NCBI GenBank assembly: GCA_030063045.1 | Contig: JAQSEB010000002.1 | Location: 1,860,001 to 1,924,000, forward strand | Direction of reading: 5' to 3' | From: Pratylenchus scribneri | Lineage: Eukaryota; Nematoda; Chromadorea; Rhabditida; Pratylenchidae | Length of the DNA: 64,000 nt | Shown: piece by piece, positions 20,892-35,366 of the stretch | How positions within the stretch are numbered: position 1 is the first letter of the stretch | Layout: each line of letters starts with the position of its first letter | The notes under the pieces: model-generated | The model's input: the letters and a program-made list of their open reading frames with translations, nothing else | Told to the model about the DNA's origin: nothing | Databases searched by the model: none | Position numbers and translations under genes: made by a program

Positions 20892-23800
20892 TTTTTGAAT
20901 ATGAATTTTGGCAAGCAAAATTGATTGTTTTAAACCTTAAATTTAGGAGAGAATTTTTGCAATTTTCATGTATTAAAAATTTTAAAAAATTATTTAAAAT
21001 TAATCGGTGACTGAAAATTTAGCTGTGAAATGGAAGGAAATTGGAATTAAATAGAAATGAAAATGTGAGGAAAATTTAAATAATTTAAGTTATATTTTAT
21101 TGGCTAATTAAGAATCAATAAAATTTCATTTCAATGATGAATTTTATTTTAGGTAAATTAATTATAATTATATTAGGGTAATGTGGGGGTACAAAAGTCA
21201 ATGGCCAATATTTATAAAATGCGATGATCTTTTGTCAATTTTTATTTGATCCAATGCCGCCCAAGGGGAAATATTCATATTGTCTCGTCTGGGAAAATTG
21301 TTCGAGAAAAAAGGGACGGAATAGGACAAAGATTGGGCCGCATTGATAAAAAGGCGCAAGGGGCGATTTGATTCGGGAATGGGAAAAGTGGGGAAGGAAA
21401 TGGATTGGACACATCTGCTGGGAATTATTTTATTTGTGTGAGTTTTGGTGATGATTGTTCGGTGGACGGCACTTTTTGATGCAAATTGGCCGGGGAATGG
21501 ACATTTTATTCTCTCTTGTTGTACCGAATAATATTTGGTGAAGATAAAAGTTGATTCTCATTTTCTTTTGCCCAAATCAATCGCACTTTTTGGACAGTTG
21601 TTCAAAGTCGGTTTTAGGTTGTATGGGTTTTAAAACCCGGTTTTCGGTTTCTCTAATTTTCAGTTATTTTGAGTAAAATTTTCCAATTTCGATCCCAATA
21701 TTTTTTGAAATGATTTCATCTTTTTACGGACAGTTATCCTATTCCTATGATATTTTATGGAGAGGATTGATGCGATTCAAAGAGGAGAAGTAATGGGTAA
21801 AATCGAAATTGGATTGTGTAGAAAAATGCCGGTAGAAAGAATGGGAAGGAAGGGAAGGTTGGAACAAATTGTTGTAAAAAAGGCATCATTTCCTCTTTGG
21901 ATAAGCCGATTTGTTTTCCAGTGCCCCACTTCCATCCGCCGATGAATTCGCATTTTGTCCCTTTCGGCCGAACAGTGTGTGTTGGCCATCAGGCAAAAAT
22001 CGGAGCCAACCTATTGGCCAATGTGTTGGCTGGCTGGGTCTCTTTCAAAGGACCATTGGGTGGATGGATTGGACCCCTGCCACGTAGGGCAATGTGAAAG
22101 GCTCAAAGCCAACAAAAAAACGCGGCAGGTTCATCCTCCTACCTTTTGGTCGCTCCGGCCCATTGGATTGGTTTTGGCTTGTTGTTTTCATTGCTGACAG
22201 CTCATCCGCCCTTCCCATTTTCTCTAAAGTCCAATATTCTACCTTTTTTCCACTTATTTTGTAAGCGTACTGGCAGATGGATGGGGTTTGGGGCAGTGGC
22301 GGTGGATGAAAAATAAAGTTTATCGCACCTTTTTGCCACTTTTTCATTGAATTTGTTGGGGGAGGGAGGGGGAAAATAGTGGTAAAATGTGGACCTTTTT
22401 TCGAGGGGTGAAGCGAAGTTGGGTATTTACATAATAATTCGGGTGAAGATTTTTTTTTGGGTCATGTGGGGAAAGTTAACGGTAACCCCAAAGAGTTATC
22501 CTGTATTGGGTTATGGTCAGTCAGGGATAGTGTATCCATCTCAAATATCCGTAACCCTAATCTTATCCTAAGCAATTATAAGGAGGATCCTTCATTTCAA
22601 AACCATCCGCACCGAACCCGAATAATAAATAAGTCCTAAAGTTGTTTTGGGCCATATTTGCCTTGTGATTTGGCCTAGACTGATTGGAAGGAATGAACAA
22701 TGTTTTGGGTGGATGGATGGGGGCAATATGCGCGCGAAATGGGGGAATGAATGGGATGGAAATTGGAAAGGGGGAATTAAACCCAATTGTATTCAAAAGG
22801 TGGAAATTGGTGAATAAATTAAAAGAAAATGGAGCAAAAAGAAAATGGAATAAATTTTATGTTCCAAAAAGCAAATATGCTAATTTTTTGTTAAGATTAA
22901 TTATTAATTTAGAAATAATACACACTTTTTTGGGGAACTATTTTTATGGTCAACAGAAGGCAAAATTGGGGAGGTAATTTTTTGGGGTGGAGGACGGCGA
23001 TTGGCGACCATTACTCAACATTGGCATGTTTTTTTTTGATAGAAAAGGGCGAAAATTGGGGCCGAAGTCAATGCCCTCAAAAAATGAATGAATTGAGGGG
23101 ACAAAATTGATAATGAAAATGAATGAAAGGAGGGGATTGGATTATTGTGGAATAAATGAATGGCGGCCGAACAAAAGTGTGGACAAAAGTGAAGAAGATT
23201 GGGGAATGAAGATAAAAAAATATGGTAAATTTGCTCTAGGCTAAAGGCAGAAGACAAATCGACAAATCATTTTCATTGGGGAATGCCATTGACAGGGCCT
23301 ACAGTCAATTTCAACAATGAATGGCATTTCCTAATCTAATTCTGATTTTGATTGATTCATTCTACATTGTTGATTTAAATTTGAATAAAAGATCATTGAC
23401 CAAATTATAAAGTGGAAAAGAGAATTAATTTAATGAATTTTTGAGTGCTTTGTGCTACAGTAATGAAAATACATAATAATTACCGTAAATTCTCTTTTAA
23501 TACCCAGTCCCTAATAATTCCCCACCCTCGACTTTGGTGAACTTTAAAAATATTTATTGCATTTTCTTTGTTCCCTAAAACTGTACAAAATCCGCTATAA
23601 ATTATTCAAAAATGTCCAAAAATTAAGGAGTTAGAAAACAAATTTGTCCAATTTTTGAGAAAAATAATTCCCCACGAGGAATTAAAAGAGTATTTACGGT
23701 AATTGTTTTTGGCTAATGGCTAATCAATTTAATTTATTTTTATTTATTATCCCATCATAGGAATAAATAAATATTGTCTGGCCAATTCAAAATTTAATCT

Positions 23801-24587
23801 AATAATAATTTTATTCATTCCAGTGGATTTGGTGGCTCATTCTTCGCACATTTTCCACGCTGTGTAAAGTGCCGCCGCCTTTGAAACACAATTTTCGTAA
23901 TTTCTCTTCTGCTAAATTTATTCTACCCATTTTTTGTTTATTGGAAATTTTTCTGACGATAAATGGGAACGGGGACCGCTGGATCGGCTTGGCCATAGAC
24001 AGAGTAGATAAAGATCAGTGGGGAATAATTCGCCGTCCAATGTTCGGTTTTTTTGCCGTCCACGAATTCAATGATGGGAAAAATGGCCACAACACAATTT
24101 ATTTGAATGCATAAGAAAGAATTGATTGAGGGAATATTGATGAATTTGCCACGAAAAAATGGGTTTTGAAAGAAGGGAGAGGGGCTTAAGGAATTTAGAA
24201 AAATGAATGACCCATTTTCGAGAATAAATAATTTTGGGAGAACAAAAACAGAAATGGCAATAAATAAATTTATGGGATTAGAAAAGAGAACAAAAATGTT
24301 ACAATATAATTCGTCATTTAGTTTGAAATCTGCTATTTTTGCCAGAATGATGAAATGAATTTTTATTCTCCTTTTTTGGTGGCTTTTCATTCGGCTTAAG
24401 CTGTTGAAAATTTTTGAATGATTTTCTAATCAAAATTTACATCCATTCTCTAAATAGGCTTTCTTTTTTAACTATTATTTTATATATTTTGCCTTGAAGG
24501 CAAATTCATAAAATAAATGGAAATTTTTAGTCCGTCAGCAACAGTACTTATTATTTTTATAATTTAACAAACAAATTTTAATAAATA
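20892..24587. other. Gene-poor flank upstream of the TIKI-like gene
   Basis: About 3.7 kb with mixed composition and no exon chain I can defend; short open frames here have no family features. It contains one MITE at 23481-23701 and presumably the promoter of the TIKI-like gene near 20900-21100. Confidence 0.5.
23481..23701. mobile_element. MITE, 221 bp, TACCGTAAAT termini
   Basis: TTACCGTAAATTCTCTTTT at the left is the near-perfect reverse complement of the right end AAAAGAGTATTTACGGTAA. TA lies at both edges, as expected for mariner-like target sites. Internally similar to the 17166-17628 element. Confidence 0.75.
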
Positions 24588-24660
24588 AACCAGTGGGGCA
24601 GAGCCCCACTGGTTTAAGGCATGCTTCCGTTGCGGAAAAAGCGCGGGGCGCTTTAAGGTA
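24588..24660. repeat. Cluster of GC-rich hairpins next to the satellite
   Basis: AACCAGTGGGGC at 24588-24599 and GCCCCACTGGTT at 24603-24614 form a perfect 12-bp stem with a 3-base loop. About 25 bases on, AAAGCGC and GCGCTTT form a second stem. Direct repeats of AACCGGTTTAAGC follow. This is the only GC-rich spot beside the AT-rich array. Confidence 0.7.
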
Positions 24661-24795
24661 CCCCAGTAGGTTTTTTATTCTGTTTTATACTGCTCGCTTC
24701 GCTCGCCTTGTATTTTTCAATTTTTTAAACCGGTTTAAGCTTATATCTCGAAACCGGTTTAAGCTAACGCTCCGAGCAATAGCTTATATTTTAGC

Positions 24796-27700
24796 TTATA
24801 ATTATTAAGATTTATTCCCAAAATTTCAGACGGACAACTCAGGCCGTTTTTGAAAAATTCTGATTTGAAATTTTCCATTTTATAGGTGTTTTTTGAAAAT
24901 TTTTAAAAATTCATACCTAAAAAACGGCAGAACATTCAGGCCTGAATTTTTAATATATTTTAGCTTATAATTACTAAGATTTAATCCCAAAATTTCAGAC
25001 GGACAACTCAGGCCGTTTTTGAAAAATTCTTATTTGAAATTTTCCATTTTATAGGTGTTTTTTGAAAATTTTTAAAATTCATAACTAAAAAACAGCTGAA
25101 CATTCAGGCCTGAATTTTTAATATATTTTAGCTTATAATTACTAAGATTTAATCCCAAAATTTCAGACGGACAACTCAGGCCGTTTTTGAAAAATTCTTA
25201 TTTGAAATTTTCCATTTTATAGGTGTTTTTTGAAAATTTTTAAAATTCATAACTAAAAAACAGCTGAACATTCAGGCCTGAATTTTTAATATATTTTAGC
25301 TTATAATTACTAAGATTTAATCCCAAAATTTCAGACGGACAACTCAGGCCGTTTTTGAAAAATTCTTATTTGAAATTTTCCATTTTATAGGTGTTTTTTG
25401 AAAATTTTTAAAATTCATAACTAAAAAACGGCTGAACATTCAGGCCTGAATTTTTAATATATTTTAGCTTATAATTACTAAGATTTAATCCCAAAATTTC
25501 AGACGGACAACTCGGGCCGTTTTTGAAAAATTCTGATTTGAAATTTTCCATTTTATAGGTGTTTTTTGAAAATTTTAAAATTCATAACTAAAAAACGGCA
25601 GAACATTCAGGCCTGAATTTTTAATATATTTTAGCTTATAATTACTAAGATTTAATCCCAAAATTTCAGACGGACAACTCAGGCCGTTTTTGAAAAATTC
25701 TTATTTGAAATTTTCCATTTTATAGGTGTTTTTTGAAAATTTTTAAAATTCATAACTAAAAAACGGCTGAACATTCAGGCCTGAATTTTTAATATATTTT
25801 AGCTTATAATTACTAAGATTTAATCCCAAAATTTCAGACGGACAACTCAGGCCGTTTTTGAAAAATTCTTATTTGAAATTTTCCATTTTATAGGTGTTTT
25901 TTGAAAATTTTTAAAATTCATAACTAAAAAACGGCTGAACATTCAGGCCTGAATTTTTAATATATTTTAGCTTATAATTACTAAGATTTAATCCCAAAAT
26001 TTCAGACGGACAACTCAGGCCGTTTTTGAAAAATTCTTATTTGAAATTTTCCATTTTATAGGTGTTTTTTGAAAATTTTTAAAATTCATAACTAAAAAAC
26101 GGCTGAACATTCAGGCCTGAATTTTTAATATATTTTAGCTTATAATTACTAAGATTTAATCCCAAAATTTCAGACGGACAACTCAGGCCGTTTTTGAAAA
26201 ATTCTTATTTGAAATTTTCCATTTTATAGGTGTTTTTTGAAAATTTTTAAAATTCATAACTAAAAAACGGCTGAACATTCAGGCCTGAATTTTTAATATA
26301 TTTTAGCTTATAATTACTAAGATTTAATCCCAAAATTTCAGACGGACATCTCAGGCCGTTTTTGAAAAATTCTTATTTGAAATTTTCCATTTTATAGGTG
26401 TTTTTTGAAAATTTTTAAAATTCATAACTAAAAAACAGCTGAACATTCAGGCCTGAATTTTTAATATATTTTAGCTTATAATTACTAAGATTTAATCCCA
26501 AAATTTCGGACAACTCAGGCCGTTTTTGAAAAATTCTTATTTGAAATTTTCCATTTTATAGGTATTTTTTGAAAATTTTTAAAATTCATAACTAAAAAAC
26601 GGCAGAACATTCAGGCCTGAATTTTTAATATATTTTAGCTTATAATTACTAAGATTTAATCCCAAAATTTCAGACGGACAACTCAGGCCGTTTTTGAAAA
26701 ATTCTTATTTGAAATTTTCCATTTTATAGGTGTTTTATGAAAATTTTTAAAATTCATAACTAAAAAACAGCTGAACATTCAGGCCTGAATTTTTAATATA
26801 TTTTAGCTTATAATTACTAAGATTTAATCCCAAAATTTCAGACGGACAACTCAGGCCGTTTTTGAAAAATTCTTATTTGAAATTTTCCATTTTATAGGTG
26901 TTTTTTGAAAATTTTTAAAATTCATAACTAAAAAACAGCTGAACATTCAGGCCTGAATTTTTAATATATTTTAGCTTATAATTACTAAGATTTAATCCCA
27001 AAATTTCAGACGGACAACTCAGGCCGTTTTTGAAAAATTCTTATTTGAAATTTTCCATTTTATAGGTGTTTTATGAAAATTTTTAAAATTCATAACTAAA
27101 AAACAGCTGAACATTCAGGCCTGAATTTTTAATATATTTTAGCTTATAATTACTAAGATTTAATCCCAAAATTTCAGACGGACAACTCAGGCCGTTTTTG
27201 AAAAATTCTTATTTGAAATTTTCCATTTTATAGGTGTTTTTTGAAAATTTTTAAAATTCATAACTAAAAAACAGCTGAACATTCAGGCCTGAATTTTTAA
27301 TATATTTTAGCTTATAATTACTAAGATTTAATCCCAAAATTTCAGACGGACAACTCAGGCCGTTTTTGAAAAATTCTGATTTGAAATTTTCCATTTTATA
27401 GGTGTTTTTTGAAAATTTTTAAAAATTCATACCTAAAAAACGGCAGAACATTCCGGCCTGAATTTTTAATATATTTTAGCTTATAATTATTAAGATTTAA
27501 TCCCAAAATTTCAGACGGACAACTCAGGCCGTTTTTGAAAAATTCTTATTTGAAATTTTCCATTTTATAGGTGTTTTTTGAAAATTTTTAAAATTCATAC
27601 CTAAAAAACGGCAGAACATTCCGGCCTGAATTTTTAATATATTTTAGCTTATAATTATTAAGATTTAATCCCAAAATTTCAGACGGACAACTCAGGCCGT

Positions 27701-30700
27701 TTTTGAAAAATTCTTATTTGAAATTTTCCATTTTATAGGTGTTTTTTGAAAATTTTTAAAAATTCATACCTAAAAAACGGCAGAACATTCCGGCCTGAAT
27801 TTTTAATATATTTTAGCTTATAATTATTAAGATTTAATCCCAAAATTTCAGACGGACAACTCAGGCCGTTTTTGAAAAATTCTTATTTGAAATTTTCCAT
27901 TTTATAGGTGTTTTTTGAAAATTTTTAAAATTCATAACTAAAAAACAGCTGAACATTCAGGCCTGAATTTTTAATATATTTTAGCTTATAATTACTAAGA
28001 TTTAATCCCAAAATTTCAGACGGACAACTCAGGCCGTTTTTGAAAAATTCTTATTTGAAATTTTCCATTTTATAGGTGTTTTTTGAAAATTTTTAAAATT
28101 CATAACTAAAAAACAGCTGAACATTCAGGCCTGAATTTTTAATATATTTTAGCTTATAATTACTAAGATTTAATCCCAAAATTTCAGACGGACAACTCAG
28201 GCCGTTTTTGAAAAATTCTTATTTGAAATTTTCCATTTTATAGGTGTTTTTTGAAAATTTTTAAAATTCATAACTAAAAAACGGCTGAACATTCAGGCCT
28301 GAATTTTTAATATATTTTAGCTTATAATTACTAAGATTTAATCCCAAAATTTCAGACGGACAACTCAGGCCGTTTTTGAAAAATTCTTATTTGAAATTTT
28401 CCATTTTATAGGTGTTTTTTGAAAATTTTTAAAATTCATAACTAAAAAACGGCTGAACATTCAGGCCTGAATTTTTAATATATTTTAGCTTATAATTACT
28501 AAGATTTAATCCCAAAATTTCAGACGGACATCTCAGGCCGTTTTTGAAAAATTCTTATTTGAAATTTTCCATTTTATAGGTGTTTTTTGAAAATTTTTAA
28601 AATTCATAACTAAAAAACAGCTGAACATTCAGGCCTGAATTTTTAATATATTTTAGCTTATAATTACTAAGATTTAATCCCAAAATTTCAGACGGACAAC
28701 TCAGGCCGTTTTTGAAAAATTCTTATTTGAAATTTTCCATTTTATAGGTGTTTTTTGAAAATTTTTAAAATTCATACCTAAAAAACGGCAGAACATTCCG
28801 GCCTGAATTTTTAATATATTTTAGCTTATAATTATTAAGATTTAATCCCAAAATTTCAGACGGACAACTCAGGCCGTTTTTGAAAAATTCTTATTTGAAA
28901 TTTTCCATTTAATAGGTGTTTTTTGAAAATTTTTAAAAATTCATACCTAAAAAACGGCAGAACATTCCGGCCTGAATTTTTAATATATTTTAGCTTATAA
29001 TTATTAAGATTTAATCCCAAAATTTCAGACGGACAACTCAGGCCGTTTTTGAAAAATTCTTATTTGAAATTTTCCATTTTATAGGTATTTTTTGAAAATT
29101 TTTAAAATTCATAACTAAAAAACAGCTGAACATTCAGGCCTGAATTTTTAATATATTTTAGCTTATAATTACTAAGATTTAATCCCAAAATTTCAGACGG
29201 ACAACTCAGGCCGTTTTTGAAAAATTCTTATTTGAAATTTTCCATTTTATAGGTATTTTTTGAAAATTTTTAAAATTCATAACTAAAAAACGGCAGAACA
29301 TTCAGGCCTGAATTTTTAATATATTTTAGCTTATAATTACTAAGATTTAATCCCAAAATTTCAGACGGACAACTCAGGCCGTTTTTGAAAAATTCTTATT
29401 TGAAATTTTCCATTTTATAGGTATTTTTTGAAAATTTTTAAAATTCATAACTAAAAAACGGCAGAACATTCAGGCCTGAATTTTTAATATATTTTAGCTT
29501 ATAATTACTAAGATTTAATCCCAAAATTTCAGACGGACAACTCAGGCCGTTTTTGAAAAATTCTTATTTGAAATTTTCCATTTTATAGGTGTTTTTTGAA
29601 AATTTTTAAAATTCATAACTAAAAAACAGCTGAACATTCAGGCCTGAATTTTTAATATATTTTAGCTTATAATTACTAAGATTTAATCCGAAAATTTCAG
29701 ACGGACAACTCAGGCCGTTTTTGAAAAATTCTGATTTGAAATTTTCCATTTTATAGGTGTTTTTTGAAAATTTTTAAAAATTCATACCTAAAAAACGGCA
29801 GAACATTCCGGCCTGAATTTTTAATATATTTTAGCTTATAATTATTAAGATTTAATCCCAAAATTTCAGACGGACAACTCAGGCCGTTTTTGAAAAATTC
29901 TTATTTGAAATTTTCCATTTTATAGGTGTTTTTTGAAAATTTTTAAAATTCATAACTAAAAAACAGCTGAACATTCAGGCCTGAATTTTTAATATATTTT
30001 AGCTTATAATTACTAAGATTTAATCCCAAAATTTCAGACGGACAACTCAGGCCGTTTTTGAAAAATTCTTATTTGAAATTTTCCATTTTATAGGTGTTTT
30101 TTGAAAATTTTTAAAAATTCATACCTAAAAAACGGCAGAACATTCCGGCCTGAATTTTTAATATATTTTAGCTTATAATTATTAAGATTTAATCCCAAAA
30201 TTTCAGACGGACAACTCAGGCCGTTTTTGAAAAATTCTTATTTGAAATTTTCCATTTTATAGGTGTTTTTTGAAAATTTTTAAAAATTCATACCTAAAAA
30301 ACGGCAGAACATTCCGGCCTGAATTTTTAATATATTTTAGCTTATAATTATTAAGATTTAATCCCAAAATTTCAGACGGACAACTCAGGCCGTTTTTGAA
30401 AAATTCTTATTTGAAATTTTCCATTTTATAGGTGTTTTTTGAAAATTTTTAAAATTCATAACTAAAAAACAGCTGAACATTCAGGCCTGAATTTTTAATA
30501 TATTTTAGCTTATAATTACTAAGATTTAATCCCAAAATTTCAGACGGACAACTCAGGCCGTTTTTGAAAAATTCTGATTTGAAATTTTCCATTTTATAGG
30601 TGTTTTTTGAAAATTTTTAAAAATTCATACCTAAAAAACGGCAGAACATTCCGGCCTGAATTTTTAATATATTTTAGCTTATAATTATTAAGATTTAATC

Positions 30701-33700
30701 CCAAAATTTCAGACGGACAACTCAGGCCGTTTTTGAAAAATTCTTATTTGAAATTTTCCATTTTATAGGTATTTTTTGAAAATTTTTAAAATTCATAACT
30801 AAAAAACGGCTGAACATTCAGGCCTGATTTTTTAATATATTTTAGCTTATAATTACTAAGATTTAATCCCAAAATTTCAGACGGACAACTCAGGCCGTTT
30901 TTGAAAAATTCTTATTTGAAATTTTCCATTTTATAGGTGTTTTTTGAAAATTTTTAAAATTCATAACTAAAAAACGGCTGAACATTCAGGCCTGAATTTT
31001 TAATATATTTTAGCTTATAATTATTAAGATTTAATCCCAAAATTTCAGACGGACAACTCAGGCCGTTTTTGAAAAATTCTGATTTGAAATTTTCCATTTT
31101 ATAGGTGTTTTTTGAAAATTTTTAAAAATTCATACCTAAAAAACGGCAGAACATTCCGGCCTGAATTTTTAATATATTTTAGCTTATAATTATTAAGATT
31201 TAATCCCAAAATTTCAGACGGACAACTCAGGCCGTTTTTGAAAAATTCTTATTTGAAATTTTCCATTTTATAGGTATTTTTTGAAAATTTTTAAAATTCA
31301 TAACTAAAAAACGGCAGAACATTCAGGCCTGAATTTTTAATATATTTTAGCTTATAATTACTAAGATTTAATCCCAAAATTTCAGACGGACAACTCAGGC
31401 CGTTTTTGAAAAATTCTTATTTGAAATTTTCCATTTTATAGGTATTTTTTGAAAATTTTTAAAATTCATAACTAAAAAACGGCAGAACATTCAGGCCTGA
31501 ATTTTTAATATATTTTAGCTTATAATTACTAAGATTTAATCCCAAAATTTCAGACGGACAACTCAGGCCGTTTTTGAAAAATTCTTATTTGAAATTTTCC
31601 ATTTTATAGGTGTTTTTTGAAAATTTTTAAAATTCATAACTAAAAAACAGCTGAACATTCAGGCCTGAATTTTTAATATATTTTAGCTTATAATTACTAA
31701 GATTTAATCCGAAAATTTCAGACGGACAACTCAGGCCGTTTTTGAAAAATTCTGATTTGAAATTTTCCATTTTATAGGTGTTTTTTGAAAATTTTTAAAA
31801 ATTCATACCTAAAAAACGGCAGAACATTCCGGCCTGAATTTTTAATATATTTTAGCTTATAATTATTAAGATTTAATCCCAAAATTTCAGACGGACAACT
31901 CAGGCCGTTTTTGAAAAATTCTTATTTGAAATTTTCCATTTTATAGGTATTTTTTGAAAATTTTTAAAATTCATAACTAAAAAACGGCAGAACATTCAGG
32001 CCTGAATTTTTAATATATTTTAGCTTATAATTACTAAGATTTAATACCAAAATTTCAGACGGACAACTCAGGCCGTTTTTGAAAAATTCTTATTTGAAAT
32101 TTTCCATTTTATAGGTGTTTTTTGAAAATTTTTAAAATTCATAACTAAAAAACAGCTGAACATTCAGGCCTGAATTTTTAATATATTTTAGCTTATAATT
32201 ACTAAGATTTAATCCCAAAATTTCAGACGGACAACTCAGGCCGTTTTTGAAAAATTCTGATTTGAAATTTTCCATTTTATAGGTGTTTTTTGAAAATTTT
32301 TAAAAATTCATACCTAAAAAACGGCAGAACATTCCGGCCTGAATTTTTAATATATTTTAGCTTATAATTATTAAGATTTAATCCCAAAATTTCAGACGGA
32401 CAACTCAGGCCGTTTTTGAAAAATTCTTATTTGAAATTTTCCATTTTATAGGTATTTTTTGAAAATTTTTAAAATTCATAACTAAAAAACGGCAGAACAT
32501 TCAGGCCTGAATTTTTAATATATTTTAGCTTATAATTACTAAGATTTAATACCAAAATTTCAGACGGACAACTCAGGCCGTTTTTGAAAAATTCTTATTT
32601 GAAATTTTCCATTTTATAGGTGTTTTTTGAAAATTTTTAAAATTCATAACTAAAAAACAGCTGAACATTCAGGCCTGAATTTTTAATATATTTTAGCTTA
32701 TAATTACTAAGATTTAATCCCAAAATTTCAGACGGACAACTCAGGCCGTTTTTGAAAAATTCTGATTTGAAATTTTCCATTTTATAGGTGTTTTTTGAAA
32801 ATTTTTAAAAATTCATACCTAAAAAACGGCAGAACATTCCGGCCTGAATTTTTAATATATTTTAGCTTATAATTATTAAGATTTAATCCCAAAATTTCAG
32901 ACGGACAACTCAGGCCGTTTTTGAAAAATTCTTATTTGAAATTTTCCATTTTATAGGTATTTTTTGAAAATTTTTAAAATTCATAACTAAAAAACGGCAG
33001 AACATTCAGGCCTGAATTTTTAATATATTTTAGCTTATAATTACTAAGATTTAATCCCAAAATTTCAGACGGACAACTCAGGCCGTTTTTGAAAAATTCT
33101 TATTTGAAATTTTCCATTTTATAGGTATTTTTTGAAAATTTTTAAAATTCATAACTAAAAAACGGCAGAACATTCAGGCCTGAATTTTTAATATATTTTA
33201 GCTTATAATTACTAAGATTTAATACCAAAATTTCAGACGGACAACTCAGGCCGTTTTTGAAAAATTCTTATTTGAAATTTTCCATTTTATAGGTGTTTTT
33301 TGAAAATTTTTAAAATTCATAACTAAAAAACAGCTGAACATTCAGGCCTGAATTTTTAATATATTTTAGCTTATAATTACTAAGATTTAATCCCAAAATT
33401 TCAGACGGACAACTCAGGCCGTTTTTGAAAAATTCTTATTTGAAATTTTCCATTTTATAGGTGTTTTTTGAAAATTTTTAAAATTCATAACTAAAAAACG
33501 GCTGAACATTCAGGCCTGAATTTTTAATATATTTTAGCTTATAATTACTAAGATTTAATCACAAAATTTCAGACGGACAACTCAGGCCGTTTTTGAAAAA
33601 TTCTGATTTGAAATTTTCCATTTTATAGGTGTTTTTTGAAAATTTTTAAAAATTCATACCTAAAAAACGGCAGAACATTCCGGCCTGAATTTTTAATATA

Positions 33701-35041
33701 TTTTAGCTTATAATTACTAAGATTTAATCCCAAAATTTCAGACGGACAACTCAGGCCGTTTTTGAAAAATTCTTATTTGAAATTTTCCATTTTATAGGTA
33801 TTTTTTGAAAATTTTTAAAATTCATAACTAAAAAACGGCAGAACATTCAGGCCTGAATTTTTAATATATTTTAGCTTATAATTACTAAGATTTAATCCCA
33901 AAATTTCAGACGGACAACTCAGGCCGTTTTTGAAAAATTCTGATTTGAAATTTTCCATTTTATAGGTGTTTTTTGAAAATTTTTAAAAATTCATACCTAA
34001 AAAACGGCAGAACATTCCGGCCTGAATTTTTAATATATTTTAGCTTATAATTATTAAGATTTAATCCCAAAATTTCAGACGGACAACTCAGGCCGTTTTT
34101 GAAAAATTCTTATTTGAAATTTTCCATTTTATAGGTGTTTTTTGAAAATTTTTAAAATTCATAACTAAAAAACAGCTGAACATTCAGGCCTGAATTTTTA
34201 ATATATTTTAGCTTATAATTACTAAGATTTAATCCCAAAATTTCAGACGGACAACTCAGGCCGTTTTTGAAAAATTCTGATTTGAAATTTTCCATTTTAT
34301 AGGTGTTTTTTGAAAATTTTTAAAAATTCATACCTAAAAAACGGCAGAACATTCCGGCCTGAATTTTTAATATATTTTAGCTTATAATTATTAAGATTTA
34401 ATCCCAAAATTTCAGACGGACAACTCAGGCCGTTTTTGAAAAATTCTTATTTGAAATTTTCCATTTTATAGGTATTTTTTGAAAATTTTTAAAATTCATA
34501 ACTAAAAAACGGCAGAACATTCAGGCCTGAATTTTTAATATATTTTAGCTTATAATTACTAAGATTTAATCCCAAAATTTCAGACGGACAACTCAGGCCG
34601 TTTTTGAAAAATTCTTATTTGAAATTTTCCATTTTATAGGTGTTTTTTGAAAATTTTTAAAATTCATAACTAAAAAACGGCTGAACATTCAGGCCTGAAT
34701 TTTTAATATATTTTAGCTTATAATTACTAAGATTTAATCCCAAAATTTCAGACGGACAACTCAGGCCGTTTTTGAAAAATTCTTATTTGAAATTTTCCAT
34801 TTTATAGGTGTTTTTTGAAAATTTTTAAAATTCATAACTAAAAAACGGCTGAACATTCAGGCCTGAATTTTTAATATATTTTAGCTTATAATTACTAAGA
34901 TTTAATCCCAAAATTTCAGACGGACAACTCGGGCCGATTTTGAAAAATTCTTATTTGAAATTTCCAATTTTATAGGTGTTTTTTGAAAAATTTTTAAAAT
35001 TTATAACTAAAAAACGGCTGAACATTCAGGCCTGAATTTTA
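24796..35041 (+). repeat. 168-bp satellite array, about 61 copies
   Basis: Head-to-tail monomers. CAGACGGACA recurs at 24827, 24996, 25164 and 25332, giving 168-169 bases. Every unit carries TTTCAGACGGACAACTCAGG, TTTTTGAAAAATTC, TTCCATTTTATAGGT and GCCTGAATTTTTAATATATT. Two main monomer types alternate: one with CATAACTAAAAAACAGCTGA and a perfect palindrome ATTCAGGCCTGAAT, the other with CATACCTAAAAAACGGCAGA and ATTCCGGCC. Private variants recur at multiples of the unit, so there is higher-order structure. The outermost copies (about 24800-24960 and 34900-35041) are the most diverged. No gene inside. Confidence 0.97.
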
Positions 35042-35366
35042 GAGGAAATGCATGGTGAAAAAATGACAAAAACAAACTCAAAAATGATCCCCCGAAAAAA
35101 AGGCCTAGTGAAAGAGCTTAAATAGGCAGTAATGATTCATTCATAATAAATAAGACAAAAACAACAATTTTAATTTTCGTTGGAAACTACAAATATCGCA
35201 TAAAATAAATTTATTAAATGTAAACATGAATCTTGTTTGATTAATTATTCTCGTCCAGCTGGGCCTAAGCCAATTCCTTTCCATCTTCCAGGGACGCGAC
35301 ACCTTTCCCTCCTCTAATTGGCAATTGCTTAATTATTAAATATTTTAAAGATCCCCCCTTTTCTGC

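Noticed and set aside
24593..24808. Open frame over the hairpin cluster left of the satellite
   Set aside because: It spans two perfect hairpins and repeated AACCGGTTTAAGC and shows no protein features or codon pattern.
24796..35041. CRISPR-like array of regular repeats
   Set aside because: Units are contiguous with no spacers, and the window is eukaryotic; it is a satellite.
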